Source: Planctomycetota bacterium (GTDB taxonomy: Bacteria > Planctomycetota > Phycisphaerae > Phycisphaerales > SM1A02). Taken from it: a stretch of 46,801 bases of DNA. Below the pieces are notes generated by a model. The model was not told where the DNA came from and did no database searches. It was given only the letters and a program-made list of their open reading frames with translations. This document shows, one piece after another, positions 7,211-16,200 of this stretch (position 1 is its first letter; each line of letters starts with the position of its first letter). The stretch covers positions 13,122-59,922 of the forward strand of contig QWPW01000007.1 in the NCBI GenBank assembly GCA_003671025.1, in the 5' to 3' direction. A program made the position numbers and the translations under genes.

Positions 7211-9286
7211 TCAATCGACGCGTTCATTCACGCGGGCGGTCTTGCGGGCAATGATGGTGAAAGTCATCACGAAGAGTCCGGCCAACAACGCAAATCCCGC
7301 GAAGAGCGTCCCCGCGCGCAGCAGACGCGTTGGATCAGGCAAGACCTCAACGCTGGCGAAGACTGCGCGGCCAACTTCTTGCTTGGCGTTGACGATGCCG
7401 ACACGCAAGAGATCCGATCGGCGCACGACATCGCGATTGGATTCGATCACCACGCTGGTCGCAATCGCATCGAGTGTGGCCACGCTGGCGTCCGCACCGC
7501 TCCCGCGCAAACCCAATCGAATCGTTGGTCCGGTCTGTTCGATGGTGAGGCGTTCGGCGAGACCGAGCGCCATCGCGTCGCTCTCGCTGCGCGTGCGCCC
7601 GCGTTCATGCAAGCGTCCCGCAACCATTCCCGCGAATGCCTCGCTCGGAAGCGTTTCCGTGATCCACGCGGCGATGGGTGCCGCATCCGCTGCTTGATCT
7701 TGTTTGGCTTCAGGCGCGCGACTGGTCACACCGAGATCAATCGTTGCCAGCACTGGGCTAGGCGCGATGACTCCTGAGAGATGCCATGAAGTCAGTGCGC
7801 CGGCAGCGGCGAATGCGATAGAGATCGCCGCGGAAGTCCACGGTCGCATCGCTGCCGCGCGTTGCGCCAGCGAATGTTCGGTGGCCATGAGCATCGCGCG
7901 CAGCTCGGTGATTTCGTTGCGCTCGTTCGCGAGTGCTTCGCGCTCTGCTGCCACTTGCGCATCACCGCTGACGATGGGGCGACGCACGCGTTCTTCGCGC
8001 AACTCGCGCATGCGCGCCTTCACGCCGCGATGCAGCGCATTCAAGCGCGCGCGGCGCGTGCGCAAGAACACCGCGGCCTTTGTGAGTGCGACGAGTTTCG
8101 GCTCCATCATTGACGTGAACTGGATTTGCGCTGCAGCGACTGCTTCGGCCGTGGCTTCCGCCATCGCCTCTGCCTTGCCTTCACTCCGAGCGCGTTCGAT
8201 GTCCGCGGAGCGATCAGTGGATGAATCATTCGACGCGTCCGCGTGTGCCGCTGCGACGCGCTGCGCGGACTCGTCACGTTGCACCAGCTCCTGCTCGAGT
8301 TCCTGCACGCGCGCGGCGTCTGCTTGTGCCGCGACGACGAGTTGCCCCAACTGCTTCGATGACTGGGCAAAATCATCGCGCGTCTGACTGAGTTCACTTT
8401 CGAGTTGCACGATGCGCGCATCGCATTCAGTACGAAATGCGGCAAGCGCGTCACGATGTCCCGATTCACTTCCATCGAGCAGTGCTGCGGTTTGCCGCGA
8501 ATACGCCAATCGCATCTCGAGCGCTTCGTGCTCGATGCGCGCGCACTCGCGCTCCGCGCTCTCGGCGCGCAACTGCGCGTCGGCCAGACTCAAGCTCGCC
8601 GCAGTCGCGTTGACCTGCGCCGCGTCGGCACGCGCTTGCGCCGCAGTCATCTCGAACTCCGCTTTATCGAGCCGCAATTGCGTTGTTTCTGCGCTCAAAC
8701 GCGTCGATTCGAGATTCGTCTGCGTCGATTCGAGATTCGATTGCGTTCGCGCGCAGTTCAACTGCAGCGCTTCGTGCAGCGACTGCGTGGATACGAGATT
8801 AGCGTGCGTCGCCTCGAGTGCCGCCATCGTCACGGAGAGATTGCACTGCGCCGACTCAAGATCGCTGCGCGCAGACGCGAGCTGTGATCGCGTGGTGTCG
8901 AGATCAGACTGCGTCGTATCGCGATCACTTCGAGTCGCATCAAGATCAAACTGTGTTGCGTGCAAATCACTTCGCGTCGTCTGCAAATCCGATTGCTTCG
9001 CTTCCAGATCCGACTGGGTGGTCGACGCGCGCGTTTCGAGATCCGCACACGTTGAACGCAGCGACGCCAACTGTGATTCGAGTGCGATTTGTCGCTCGAG
9101 CAATCGCGCGCGCTCGTCGGCATGCGCGCTGAGTTCGCGCTCAAGTTCGCTCGCGTGTACTGCGTGCGCAGAGTCGCTATCCGCACGTTCGCGCAGCGCA
9201 CTGAGCACGCGCTCCATGTCCGCGATCAGCGAGAGCGCATCAGGGGCGAGTGTGTGTTCCGTAAGAAATGTGGTGTGATCCGCCAT
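7211..9286 (-). CDS. membrane-anchored long coiled-coil protein
   Basis: A 691-aa protein of no recognised family. The start at 9286 (MADHTTFLTEH) is chosen because the upstream residues lie in the intergenic gap after murJ. Residues about 20-440 are almost entirely coiled coil; residues 92-245 form a striking seven-residue array of the type SDLxxTQ/SDLxxTR. A membrane segment follows at about residue 550 (AAISIAFAAAGALTSW), then some 120 residues of soluble domain, then a second membrane segment close to the C-terminus (AGTLFAGFALLAGLFVMTF). The two-helix arrangement with an external domain recalls Wzz-type chain-length proteins, but no family motif supports that. It is the last gene of the murJ operon, 88 bases after murJ, so a structural envelope role is inferred. 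Confidence 0.75.
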   Translation of the reverse strand: MADHTTFLTEHTLAPDALSLIADMERVLSALRERADSDSAHAVHASELERELSAHADERARLLERQIALESQLASLRSTCADLETRASTTQSDLEAKQSDLQTTRSDLHATQFDLDATRSDRDTTQSDLDTTRSQLASARSDLESAQCNLSVTMAALEATHANLVSTQSLHEALQLNCARTQSNLESTQTNLESTRLSAETTQLRLDKAEFEMTAAQARADAAQVNATAASLSLADAQLRAESAERECARIEHEALEMRLAYSRQTAALLDGSESGHRDALAAFRTECDARIVQLESELSQTRDDFAQSSKQLGQLVVAAQADAARVQELEQELVQRDESAQRVAAAHADASNDSSTDRSADIERARSEGKAEAMAEATAEAVAAAQIQFTSMMEPKLVALTKAAVFLRTRRARLNALHRGVKARMRELREERVRRPIVSGDAQVAAEREALANERNEITELRAMLMATEHSLAQRAAAMRPWTSAAISIAFAAAGALTSWHLSGVIAPSPVLATIDLGVTSRAPEAKQDQAADAAPIAAWITETLPSEAFAGMVAGRLHERGRTRSESDAMALGLAERLTIEQTGPTIRLGLRGSGADASVATLDAIATSVVIESNRDVVRRSDLLRVGIVNAKQEVGRAVFASVEVLPDPTRLLRAGTLFAGFALLAGLFVMTFTIIARKTARVNERVD
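8594..9013 (-). repeat. degenerate 21-bp heptad-coding repeat array
   Basis: About twenty consecutive seven-residue units coded by degenerate 21-bp repeats, for example SDLEAKQ, SDLQTTR, SDLHATQ, SNLESTQ, TNLESTR. The register is unbroken (residues 92 to about 231 of the coiled-coil protein), which indicates expansion by tandem duplication followed by divergence. Confidence 0.85.
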
Positions 9287-9374
9287 TGGTGATAACGATG
9301 CCTCGTGTGGGGCATCGACCCAATGCACTGCCTGCTCAAGTGGAACTGCGCAGAGTCGTGTGGAAGAAACGCGA

Positions 9375-11027
9375 TTAGCTCTTCGATGACGCGCTGCGTC
9401 CGAGAGCCCACCCGAGTTCGGGCATTGCCATCGCGCGCGCTGCAAGAACGAACGCGGCGGTACCGATCACGATCTTGCTCGTGAGCGCAATCGCCATCTC
9501 CATCCACGTCGTGCCCGCAGGAACAAACGGCGCGATGGCCACGATGGCGAGGAGCAACGCCCCCGCCGCGATTACCGAACGCATCCAACTCGCGAGCACG
9601 TCGCGACTCATGAATCCGGGCACTCGTTGCACCAAGACCCACGCGAGCACCGCCGCTTGCACGATGGCGCAGATCGCGGTCGACCATGCGAGTCCCGCTT
9701 CGCGCAGTGGCGTAAAGATCAACGCGATGTTGAGACACACGTTGAGCGCGACCATCGCCACTGCGATCTTCACTGGTCGCATAGTTTCTTTGAGTGCGTA
9801 GAACGCGCGCGTGAAAATCTGAATCGCTTGATAGGCCCAGATCGCCGGCGCGAATCCAACCAGCACCCATGCCACACGCGCGGTGTCGTCGGCGCCGAAC
9901 TCGCCGCGTTGAAAGAGAACCCCCACTGCTTCGCGCGCGACCAACATCAAGCCAACGCTCGCAGGCAATCCAATGAACAGCGACAAACGCAATCCACGAC
10001 GTAGCGTGTTGGTGAACGCGGGGAGATCGTTGTTTTGTCGTGAGAGCGCGGGAAAGATCGCCATCGCGATGGAGATGCCAAACACGCCCAGTGGAAATTC
10101 GTAGAGGCGCGACGCGTTGGTGATCGCGGTCATCGCGCCTTCGGCTAACGGATAAGGCATACCCAAAATGTTGGGACCGACGATGCTCGGCCAACTGGCA
10201 ATGATGCCGTCGACCACGATGTTGATTTGCAAAACGCCTAATCCCAACATCATGGGAAGCGCCGAACGCAGCGTGGCGCGCACCGAGGCACGCGCCGATG
10301 GATCATGCGGAGCAAACACTGGACGCGCGTGACGCAACACGAACAAAGTCCACGAAACCTGCAGGATTCCCGCGACAATCACGGCGCATGCGACCACGCG
10401 CAAATGGGTCGCGGGGTCCATCGATCCATCGAGGAAAAACGGCGTGAGTCCGAGCATCGCCGCGATCATCAACAGATTGAGAATGATCGGGCTTCCCGCG
10501 GTGGGACCGAATCGACCGTGCGCTTGCAACGCTGAACCGCCAACCGCGACGATGCAAATCAACGGCATGTAGGGCAGCATGATCGCTGCGAGTTCGTAGG
10601 CGAACCGTGCGTAGCGCACACTCATCGACGCGATGGGAACGCCTCCCACGTGCACCATGTTGCCCACGGTGTATTCGACTTGCGGCGCGCCGCTCCACAA
10701 CACGTAGATCACCAACTCGCCCACGAGCACAACCAACCACAAGAACGTCGCTAACACGCCGAGCAGTAGTCCGCAGTACTTGCGGGCTCGCTCAGGATCG
10801 TCACGCAACAACTCGGTGTAACGCGGAATGAAGGCCGCTGAAATCGCGCCTTCGCCAAAGAGACGACGAAAGAGATTGGGAATCTGAAACGCGAAGTTGA
10901 ACGCGTCCGTGAATGGAGTAATGCCAAACACGCTGGCCAACGCGGCATCGCGCACGAGTCCAGTGATGCGACTCACGAACGTGAAGATGCTCAGCGTGCG
11001 CGCGTGCTTCTCAAACTGTTCGGACAT
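9375..11027 (-). CDS. murJ: lipid II flippase MurJ (MviN)
   Basis: A 550-aa polytopic membrane protein of the MOP/MviN superfamily that flips the peptidoglycan precursor lipid II across the inner membrane. The N-terminus carries the family hallmarks: TFVSRITGLVRDA, then TDAFNFAFQIPNLFRRLFGEG and SAAFIPRY. About 14 hydrophobic segments follow, matching the family's usual topology. The ATG at 11027 is preferred over the GTG at 11030 because GGAGG lies six bases upstream. It starts 12 bases after the small putative lipoprotein gene. Its presence supports a peptidoglycan wall in this organism. Confidence 0.95.
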   Translation of the reverse strand: MSEQFEKHARTLSIFTFVSRITGLVRDAALASVFGITPFTDAFNFAFQIPNLFRRLFGEGAISAAFIPRYTELLRDDPERARKYCGLLLGVLATFLWLVVLVGELVIYVLWSGAPQVEYTVGNMVHVGGVPIASMSVRYARFAYELAAIMLPYMPLICIVAVGGSALQAHGRFGPTAGSPIILNLLMIAAMLGLTPFFLDGSMDPATHLRVVACAVIVAGILQVSWTLFVLRHARPVFAPHDPSARASVRATLRSALPMMLGLGVLQINIVVDGIIASWPSIVGPNILGMPYPLAEGAMTAITNASRLYEFPLGVFGISIAMAIFPALSRQNNDLPAFTNTLRRGLRLSLFIGLPASVGLMLVAREAVGVLFQRGEFGADDTARVAWVLVGFAPAIWAYQAIQIFTRAFYALKETMRPVKIAVAMVALNVCLNIALIFTPLREAGLAWSTAICAIVQAAVLAWVLVQRVPGFMSRDVLASWMRSVIAAGALLLAIVAIAPFVPAGTTWMEMAIALTSKIVIGTAAFVLAARAMAMPELGWALGRSASSKS

Positions 11028-11039
11028 CACGCGCCTCCG

Positions 11040-11579
11040 TCAATGCGTGGTGGTCGTGGAGGCGCTCGCAGAAGTCGCGTCGTTTGCTGCGGGCGTGATC
11101 GTGTTCGCCGCGGGCGTGATCGGCGCGCGTGTTGCGGCGTCGCTGATCAGCAGCATTCCGCTGGACATGTCGGGCTCGACCGCGCGTCGATAAAGCGTGA
11201 GCGACACAGTGCGCGTGTCCTTGGTGAACACCGCGCCCGCGCGATCAAGTCCGCCCGTGCGCTCGACCAAGCGCCAACCCGATGCGAGGTACGCCGCGAT
11301 GGCATCGTTGATCGTTCCATTCGCGTCGTTGACTTCGCCCGACAAAAGAAATCGCCCCGCACTCACCGTGCCGCTGGTGCGACGAATGTCGGCACTGCGC
11401 GCGCTCGACATGCCGCGCGGAAGCGGAACGTCACTCTCGAGCAACATCGTGTGCGAAGAGCACGCCGCGGTCGCGAGAAGCAGCAGTGGTACGGCTCGCA
11501 GCGAGCGCACGGACAAGCCATAAGACAACGAGAAGCGCGCACGCATGACGGCGAAGGATCGGATTCCGACGGGCATCAT
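11040..11579 (-). CDS. small putative lipoprotein of unknown function
   Basis: A 179-aa protein. The start at 11579 overlaps the stop of the VanZ-like gene as ATGA, the same coupling used by that gene and parA; ATGs at 11576 and 11546 are alternatives. A hydrophobic segment (AVPLLLLATAAC) ends in Cys, an imprecise lipobox (Thr at -3), so outer-membrane lipidation is likely but not certain. The mature part has one compact region (residues about 60-150: GRFLLSGEVNDANGTI, then an AYLASGWRLVER helix and a TVSLTLYRR strand) and ends in a Thr/Ala/Ser-rich tail. I do not recognise the family. It stands between VanZ-like and murJ in one transcript. Confidence 0.7.
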   Translation of the reverse strand: MMPVGIRSFAVMRARFSLSYGLSVRSLRAVPLLLLATAACSSHTMLLESDVPLPRGMSSARSADIRRTSGTVSAGRFLLSGEVNDANGTINDAIAAYLASGWRLVERTGGLDRAGAVFTKDTRTVSLTLYRRAVEPDMSSGMLLISDAATRAPITPAANTITPAANDATSASASTTTTH

Positions 11580-12526
11580 CGGAGGATACCGCGTGAGCGG
11601 ATGCTGCGGTTTCGATAGGCAAACCACACGCTCAACGCATCGGCGGCGCACATCGAAAGCAACGCGGCAACCACCGCAAATCCCTGCGCGAGAATCAAGA
11701 AACCATCGTGATCGCTGCCGGTCACGACGCTCGACGCAGGACCAAACAGCGCTTCGATTGCTGCGTGATACGCGCTGAACAAACCAACGCAGAGCGCAAT
11801 CGCCAGTAGCCACGACCACGGAGGAATCGTCACTCGTGCGGCGACGAGATTGCGTTCACGCTGCCATTGAAATCGCGCGAGACGCAGCGAAACCGCGCTC
11901 GTGAGAATGATGCCAAAGAGCCCTGCAAATCCGATGGTGTACACGACGGTGCTGAGCAAGATCTCGTCGCCTGCGATGCGTGCGCGCGTGAGCATCGCGC
12001 CACCGAGCACAACAATCGCCGCGCTGGTGATCAAGCCGCCGCGCGACCAGGTACTCGCACGAGAAAACGCCGTCGCTTCAATAGACCGCGCATCGCATTG
12101 CGCCTCACTGCGAACCAAGAACGACTCGTGACGCAGCGCGAAGATCGCACCGGCACAGATGACGCCGATCCACCCCGCGAGCATGTCGTAAAAACTAAAC
12201 GTGCGCCCGAGGATTTCGATCGCTTGCGTGCGCTCATCGAGATAGACCCACATGAGCGCAATCAGAAAACCAATCCACGCGCGTTGTCGCGGCGCCGCGT
12301 GCAGCATCAGCCACGCCAACACGCCGAAGCCTAGAAAATGCACGAATTTGTCGATGGTTCCGCCGGCGCCGAAACCCAAGCGCGGCCAGTGAGTCGCGAT
12401 CGACATGGGCACGAGATACGCGATCAACGCGATGCGCCACGCGCGACGAGCGCGGCATGCGAGCGCGATGTCGGACTCGCTCGTCCCGTCCTCACCGACG
12501 AGCGACAGCTTCGAACCGGCCGTCAT
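11576..12526 (-). CDS. VanZ-like membrane protein
   Basis: A 316-aa membrane protein. Residues about 30-130 fit the VanZ-like family: a first helix, the DKFVHFLGFGVLAWL segment, and the acidic DERTQAIE site followed by SFYDMLAGWIG. Family members include VanZ of teicoplanin resistance, but most are of unknown role at the envelope. Residues about 165-310 add three further helical regions not part of the core family. The start overlaps the parA stop by four bases and its own stop overlaps the lipoprotein start by four bases, so translation is probably coupled through all three. Confidence 0.8.
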   Translation of the reverse strand: MTAGSKLSLVGEDGTSESDIALACRARRAWRIALIAYLVPMSIATHWPRLGFGAGGTIDKFVHFLGFGVLAWLMLHAAPRQRAWIGFLIALMWVYLDERTQAIEILGRTFSFYDMLAGWIGVICAGAIFALRHESFLVRSEAQCDARSIEATAFSRASTWSRGGLITSAAIVVLGGAMLTRARIAGDEILLSTVVYTIGFAGLFGIILTSAVSLRLARFQWQRERNLVAARVTIPPWSWLLAIALCVGLFSAYHAAIEALFGPASSVVTGSDHDGFLILAQGFAVVAALLSMCAADALSVWFAYRNRSIRSRGILR

Positions 12527-13806
12527 GCGTCTCGCGTGCGCGATGCTGCGCGGAATGGATGCGATGGATTGATGGACTCGACTTCGCGCGCGCGTTCACT
12601 CGTGTCATCGCTCACGCGCGGCAGCTCTGTCGGCGCGTTGAGTGTCGCGATGTTTTTCGCGACGACAACGCGCGGTGGCAGCGACGTTGCGGCCTCGACC
12701 GTGCGCGCAACACTGGGCTTGACCTCAATTGATTTCAAGTCCGTGCTACTCACGTCACTCGCGATGCCGCCCTTGCCTGTTCCCGCGTTGCCATCAACCT
12801 TGGCCGCGACCATCGGCGCTTCTTTCGTCGGCGCGGTCGCACGCAGTGCACGCGCCGCTGCCGAACTCGCTGGAGTAAATCGAGTGGACGCAAGCGCCGC
12901 CGCCGCAACCGCCGCAGCGTTTGCCGCCGTCGCCGCAGCAGCATCGGCTGCCGCTTGAGTAGGTTTGCCCGCGACCGCTTCGCTCACGCCATGCTTGATT
13001 TCCCACTCGCGCACGAATCGCTCCGCAAGCGCGCGATAGTCGATCGCTCCAGGACACCACGGTGCGTAATCGAAAATCGTCTGGCCAAAGCTCGGCGCTT
13101 CCGCGAGTTTGATGTTGCGACGAATCGCGGGCGTGAACACTTTCGCGCCATCCCACGGCAAGCCACTGCCTGCGTTTTCATCGAAGAAATTCGACAACTC
13201 TTGCACGACTTCACGCGAGTGCGAAGTTTGCGTCTCATGCATACAGAGCACGACGCCTGCCACTTTGAGTGTTGGATTGAGTCCTTGCGCGAGCAATTGC
13301 ACTGTCTGCAACAGCTTGGTCAATCCTTGCATGGCCAAGAATTGTGCTTGCATCGGAACCACCACTTCATCGGCGAAGCAAAGTCCGTTGAGAGTGAGCA
13401 CACCCAAGCTCGGCGGGCAATCGATCAACACAAAATCAAACTCGTCACGGAGCGATTCGAAGCGCGCGCGAAGAATGCGGTTGCGATCGGAATGCGTCGC
13501 GAGTTCGGTTTCAGCGCCGGCGAGATCAGTCGTCGAGGGAAGCAACCAAAGATTGTCGCGCACCTGAACCAAGCAATCACGCAACGCGACATCGGGTTCA
13601 ACCAGCGCGTCATATGCGGTTCGTCCCGCAGACTCGCCATCGACTCCAAGATGAAGCGAAAGATGTGACTGCGGATCGAGATCGATGAGCAAGGTTCGCC
13701 GTCCCAGCGACGCGATGGCCGCGCCGATGTTGACGGTGGAAGTCGTCTTCCCTACGCCGCCCTTCTGATTGAGAAGTGCTGTGATTCTCGGCGGAATTTG
13801 CATCAT
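12523..13806 (-). CDS. ParA/Soj family ATPase with long Ala-rich tail
   Basis: A 427-aa P-loop ATPase of the ParA/MinD group. The deviant Walker A motif NQKGGVGKTT is at residues 13-22, switch I is DLDPQSHLSLHLG, and the Walker B region is FDFVLIDCPPSLGVLTLNG. These place it with chromosome or cargo-positioning ATPases. The catalytic domain ends near residue 265; the remaining 160 residues are low complexity, first Ala-rich, then Pro/Ser/Thr-rich, which is unusual for a ParA. No parB is in the window. Its operon partners are envelope genes rather than segregation genes, so it may position an envelope machine. A second ATG at 13803 is equally possible as start. Confidence 0.88.
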   Translation of the reverse strand: MMQIPPRITALLNQKGGVGKTTSTVNIGAAIASLGRRTLLIDLDPQSHLSLHLGVDGESAGRTAYDALVEPDVALRDCLVQVRDNLWLLPSTTDLAGAETELATHSDRNRILRARFESLRDEFDFVLIDCPPSLGVLTLNGLCFADEVVVPMQAQFLAMQGLTKLLQTVQLLAQGLNPTLKVAGVVLCMHETQTSHSREVVQELSNFFDENAGSGLPWDGAKVFTPAIRRNIKLAEAPSFGQTIFDYAPWCPGAIDYRALAERFVREWEIKHGVSEAVAGKPTQAAADAAAATAANAAAVAAAALASTRFTPASSAAARALRATAPTKEAPMVAAKVDGNAGTGKGGIASDVSSTDLKSIEVKPSVARTVEAATSLPPRVVVAKNIATLNAPTELPRVSDDTSERAREVESINPSHPFRAASRTRDA

Positions 13807-13827
13807 GCTTCTGAGTATACGGTCTGC

Positions 13828-15579
13828 TCAATCCGTTTCCGTGCGCGACAAAATGTCGACGCGCGCGACCCGCGCACTTGCGCGCCAAGGCACCGATGCA
13901 TAGGGCGCGTCGGCCTCGCCTGCTTCGCTCACGCGACGAAAGCCAAGCCCAACAATTCCCTGCGCGCCCGTGCGCTCGATCCATGCGGCAGGCAACACGA
14001 ATGATGCGCGAAAGCGATCCGCGTAACTGCGAAACTCAAAGCCGCCCGCCCCCACGAGCACGTTGCCGACGTCCTCGAGCGTGCCATCGGCTGCGATCGA
14101 AATCGAATCACCGAGCGCGCTCACGATGATCACGCGATCTGCGGCGTTGGCCTGTGTGGCAGTGCGCGCTTCCACAAAAATCTCCCATCCATCCAAGCGC
14201 GGCCGCAGCGCGGCGTAGGTTCGCAACGCAGGATCGGGATCGAGCTCGGTGCCTGTTGCGACCGAGACCAAATCGAGTGGTCGCCGAAATCCGCTCCACG
14301 CAACGCCGCTTGCGCTTGAAGCGATGCTCGTTGGCGGCACGCTGATGCTGCGAACTTGACCGCGATGCTCAAGGCGCAACACATCCGTTTCGCTGCGCAC
14401 GATCGCGACACCATCGATGGAGGGCATGATCGGACGCGGCACGCGCACACGAACGACTTCACTCGGCGCAACCACCGCGGCCAGTGGTGCATCGCTTTGC
14501 GCGAGCCATTGCAGGCGCACGACTTGTTCATCCGCCGAGGGATTTCCCAGTGCGAGCGTGATCGATTCGGAGTCGTCGTTGTCGATCCACACCAACAGCG
14601 GCGCGCGCACACGCATCCACGAAACGATTCCTTCCACCATCTGCTCGTTGGAACGCGAGGGATCGAAGATCAACGCGAGCAGTGCGCCGAGTTCGCGCGG
14701 ATCCGCAATCCACGCGGCGATGGGCGCACTGGCGAATTCGTCTTGACACTGGGCGACGAGAAGCTCTGCGAGTTCTGTTGCAGTACCCACGCTCGAGGCC
14801 GCGATACGCGCAAGCGCCGCGCGCCAGAGCGCTGACGTCGCGCGCGCTGCGATGTCGTCTGGTGATGCGCGCACAAATGCGTTGGGCGCATTCCATCCCC
14901 GCAACGCGCCGCCGATCTCAAAACGAAAACGTTCAAAGGGAGCGAGTGGATCAGGAAGCGAAAGCAGCGGATCAAGCGCGCCGCTGGGAACCAACGCGCT
15001 CGCGCGCACCGCGAGATCGGTCAAGAGTGTGACGCTCGCAGCGTCGTGCAACACAGGCGACACCGTCGCGCCGTCGATGATGATGCGCAGTCCATCGCGT
15101 GCATCAATGGGCACATCAATCGCGAGGTACGCGTCGCGTGCGCCGCTTTGTCGCGCCGAAGACAAACGCAAATCGTTGCATGCAGTTGCCCAGCGTGCGC
15201 GCGTGGATTGGTCGTCAACGCTCGCTGCCGGCGAACCCTGATTCACTGCGCGATTTGGCCAAAGAATGCGCGCGGAAACGGTTTGGTTGGTACTGCCGCG
15301 CGGCGTGTTGGCGCTGGGTGTTCCACGCATGGACGTTGGTTCGTTGACGCTCTCGAGCCGCACCGAAATCGATTCGCGCACCGAGCCCTCAACCGTGATC
15401 GGAACCAAGAGTGGCTCGCCGCGCACCGCGTGCGGTCGACTCGCGAGCGGCCGCACATCAGCGGCGCTGACCGTGGCAATCATCAGCGTCGCCAGCGCGG
15501 CGATCACCTTGATCGGAGCGACTGCGAGAGATTGAAGATGCCGTGCATCCGCGCGCATCGTGCGATGGTACGGGTTCAT
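13828..15579 (-). CDS. secreted protein of unknown function (583 aa)
   Basis: I do not recognise a family. The start at 15579 leads into a signal peptide (KVIAALATLMIATVSA, cleavage near SAA-DV); an ATG at 15558 would also keep it. The mature protein opens with a beta-rich part (EPLLVPITVEGSVRESISV), contains a helical stretch around residues 225-330 with ALWRAALARIAAS, and continues as beta-rich segments to the C-terminus with no membrane anchor. It ends 21 bases before parA and is probably the first gene of the parA-VanZ-lipoprotein-murJ-coiled-coil operon. The promoter would lie in the 36 bases shared with the divergent small lipoprotein gene or inside its 5' end. Confidence 0.7.
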   Translation of the reverse strand: MNPYHRTMRADARHLQSLAVAPIKVIAALATLMIATVSAADVRPLASRPHAVRGEPLLVPITVEGSVRESISVRLESVNEPTSMRGTPSANTPRGSTNQTVSARILWPNRAVNQGSPAASVDDQSTRARWATACNDLRLSSARQSGARDAYLAIDVPIDARDGLRIIIDGATVSPVLHDAASVTLLTDLAVRASALVPSGALDPLLSLPDPLAPFERFRFEIGGALRGWNAPNAFVRASPDDIAARATSALWRAALARIAASSVGTATELAELLVAQCQDEFASAPIAAWIADPRELGALLALIFDPSRSNEQMVEGIVSWMRVRAPLLVWIDNDDSESITLALGNPSADEQVVRLQWLAQSDAPLAAVVAPSEVVRVRVPRPIMPSIDGVAIVRSETDVLRLEHRGQVRSISVPPTSIASSASGVAWSGFRRPLDLVSVATGTELDPDPALRTYAALRPRLDGWEIFVEARTATQANAADRVIIVSALGDSISIAADGTLEDVGNVLVGAGGFEFRSYADRFRASFVLPAAWIERTGAQGIVGLGFRRVSEAGEADAPYASVPWRASARVARVDILSRTETD

Positions 15580-15615
15580 TCCATGCTCGCGTATGCTGCG
15601 CGCTCGGAGCCAACT

Positions 15616-16092
15616 ATGCGACTCATGCACACACCCGCCCCTCGATTGAATCTTCGCAACGCCTTCATTTCAAGCGCGTTTGGCATCGTCCTCATGACCA
15701 CCGCATGCGATCCAGTCGCGCCTGCGCCGACTCCGCCCATCGCGCCAACCAGCGTGACGACAGGCGAGAGCGTGCCTCCCGTTGCCGTCGTCAAGACCGA
15801 GCCCGCTGCGACAGAGACGCCCGTCGTCGCTGCGAATGACGAGGTGAAGATCATGTCGGAGAAGTGGGAGAACGGAAAGCTCAAGTACTGGAACGAGATG
15901 CGTCGCGACGAGAAGGGAAAGTGGCAGAAAAACGGGCTCGGGCGCGCGTTTTACTTCGAGGGGCAGATGGAACGCGAAGGCTCGTACAAGAATGGAAAGC
16001 GCGTGGGTAAGTGGCGCTACTTCGACGCGCAGGGCAAAGAGATCGGCGGAGAAGATCGCGGTCCCAACGGCGAGATTCCTGGCACGCGTTGA
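15616..16092 (+). CDS. small putative lipoprotein with YwqK/MORN-like repeats
   Basis: A 158-aa exported protein. The ATG at 15616 has GGAG six bases upstream. A hydrophobic segment (AFGIVLMTTAC) ends in Cys, an imprecise lipobox like that of the VanZ-operon lipoprotein. After a Pro/Thr-rich linker, residues about 80-145 show MORN-variant repeats: KWENGKLKYWNEM, then GRAFYFEGQMEREGSYKNGK and RVGKWRYFDAQGKEIG. Proteins with such repeats are often annotated as YwqK-type antitoxins or surface repeat proteins; no toxin is visible here. It is transcribed away from the 583-aa secreted protein. Confidence 0.75.
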   Translation: MRLMHTPAPRLNLRNAFISSAFGIVLMTTACDPVAPAPTPPIAPTSVTTGESVPPVAVVKTEPAATETPVVAANDEVKIMSEKWENGKLKYWNEMRRDEKGKWQKNGLGRAFYFEGQMEREGSYKNGKRVGKWRYFDAQGKEIGGEDRGPNGEIPGTR

Positions 16093-16144
16093 TTTGTTTC
16101 GACGTGCACATCAATCGCGCGATGCCATGCGATGCAATCGCAAC

Positions 16145-16168
16145 GACGCGCGCATGAACTCGCGCGTC
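16145..16168. terminator. hairpin between convergent genes
   Basis: GACGCGCG at 16145-16152 pairs with CGCGCGTC at 16161-16168 across an eight-base loop, in the 108-base gap between the convergent YwqK-like gene and the 236-aa gene. There is no T run on either strand, so termination is plausible but not shown. Confidence 0.4.
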
Positions 16169-16200
16169 GCGTCAGCATCCATCACACAACCACAACTGAA

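Noticed and set aside
8594-9013. CRISPR-like periodic repeats
   Set aside because: The period is 21 bp with no conserved repeat or unique spacers, and it codes an unbroken heptad series.
8412-9278. Long plus-strand frame rich in Cys, Ser and Arg
   Set aside because: It is the mirror image of the heptad repeat in the coiled-coil gene; its regularity comes from the opposite strand.
15616-16092. Toxin-antitoxin system with the YwqK/MORN-like protein as antitoxin
   Set aside because: The protein is exported and no toxin gene is adjacent.
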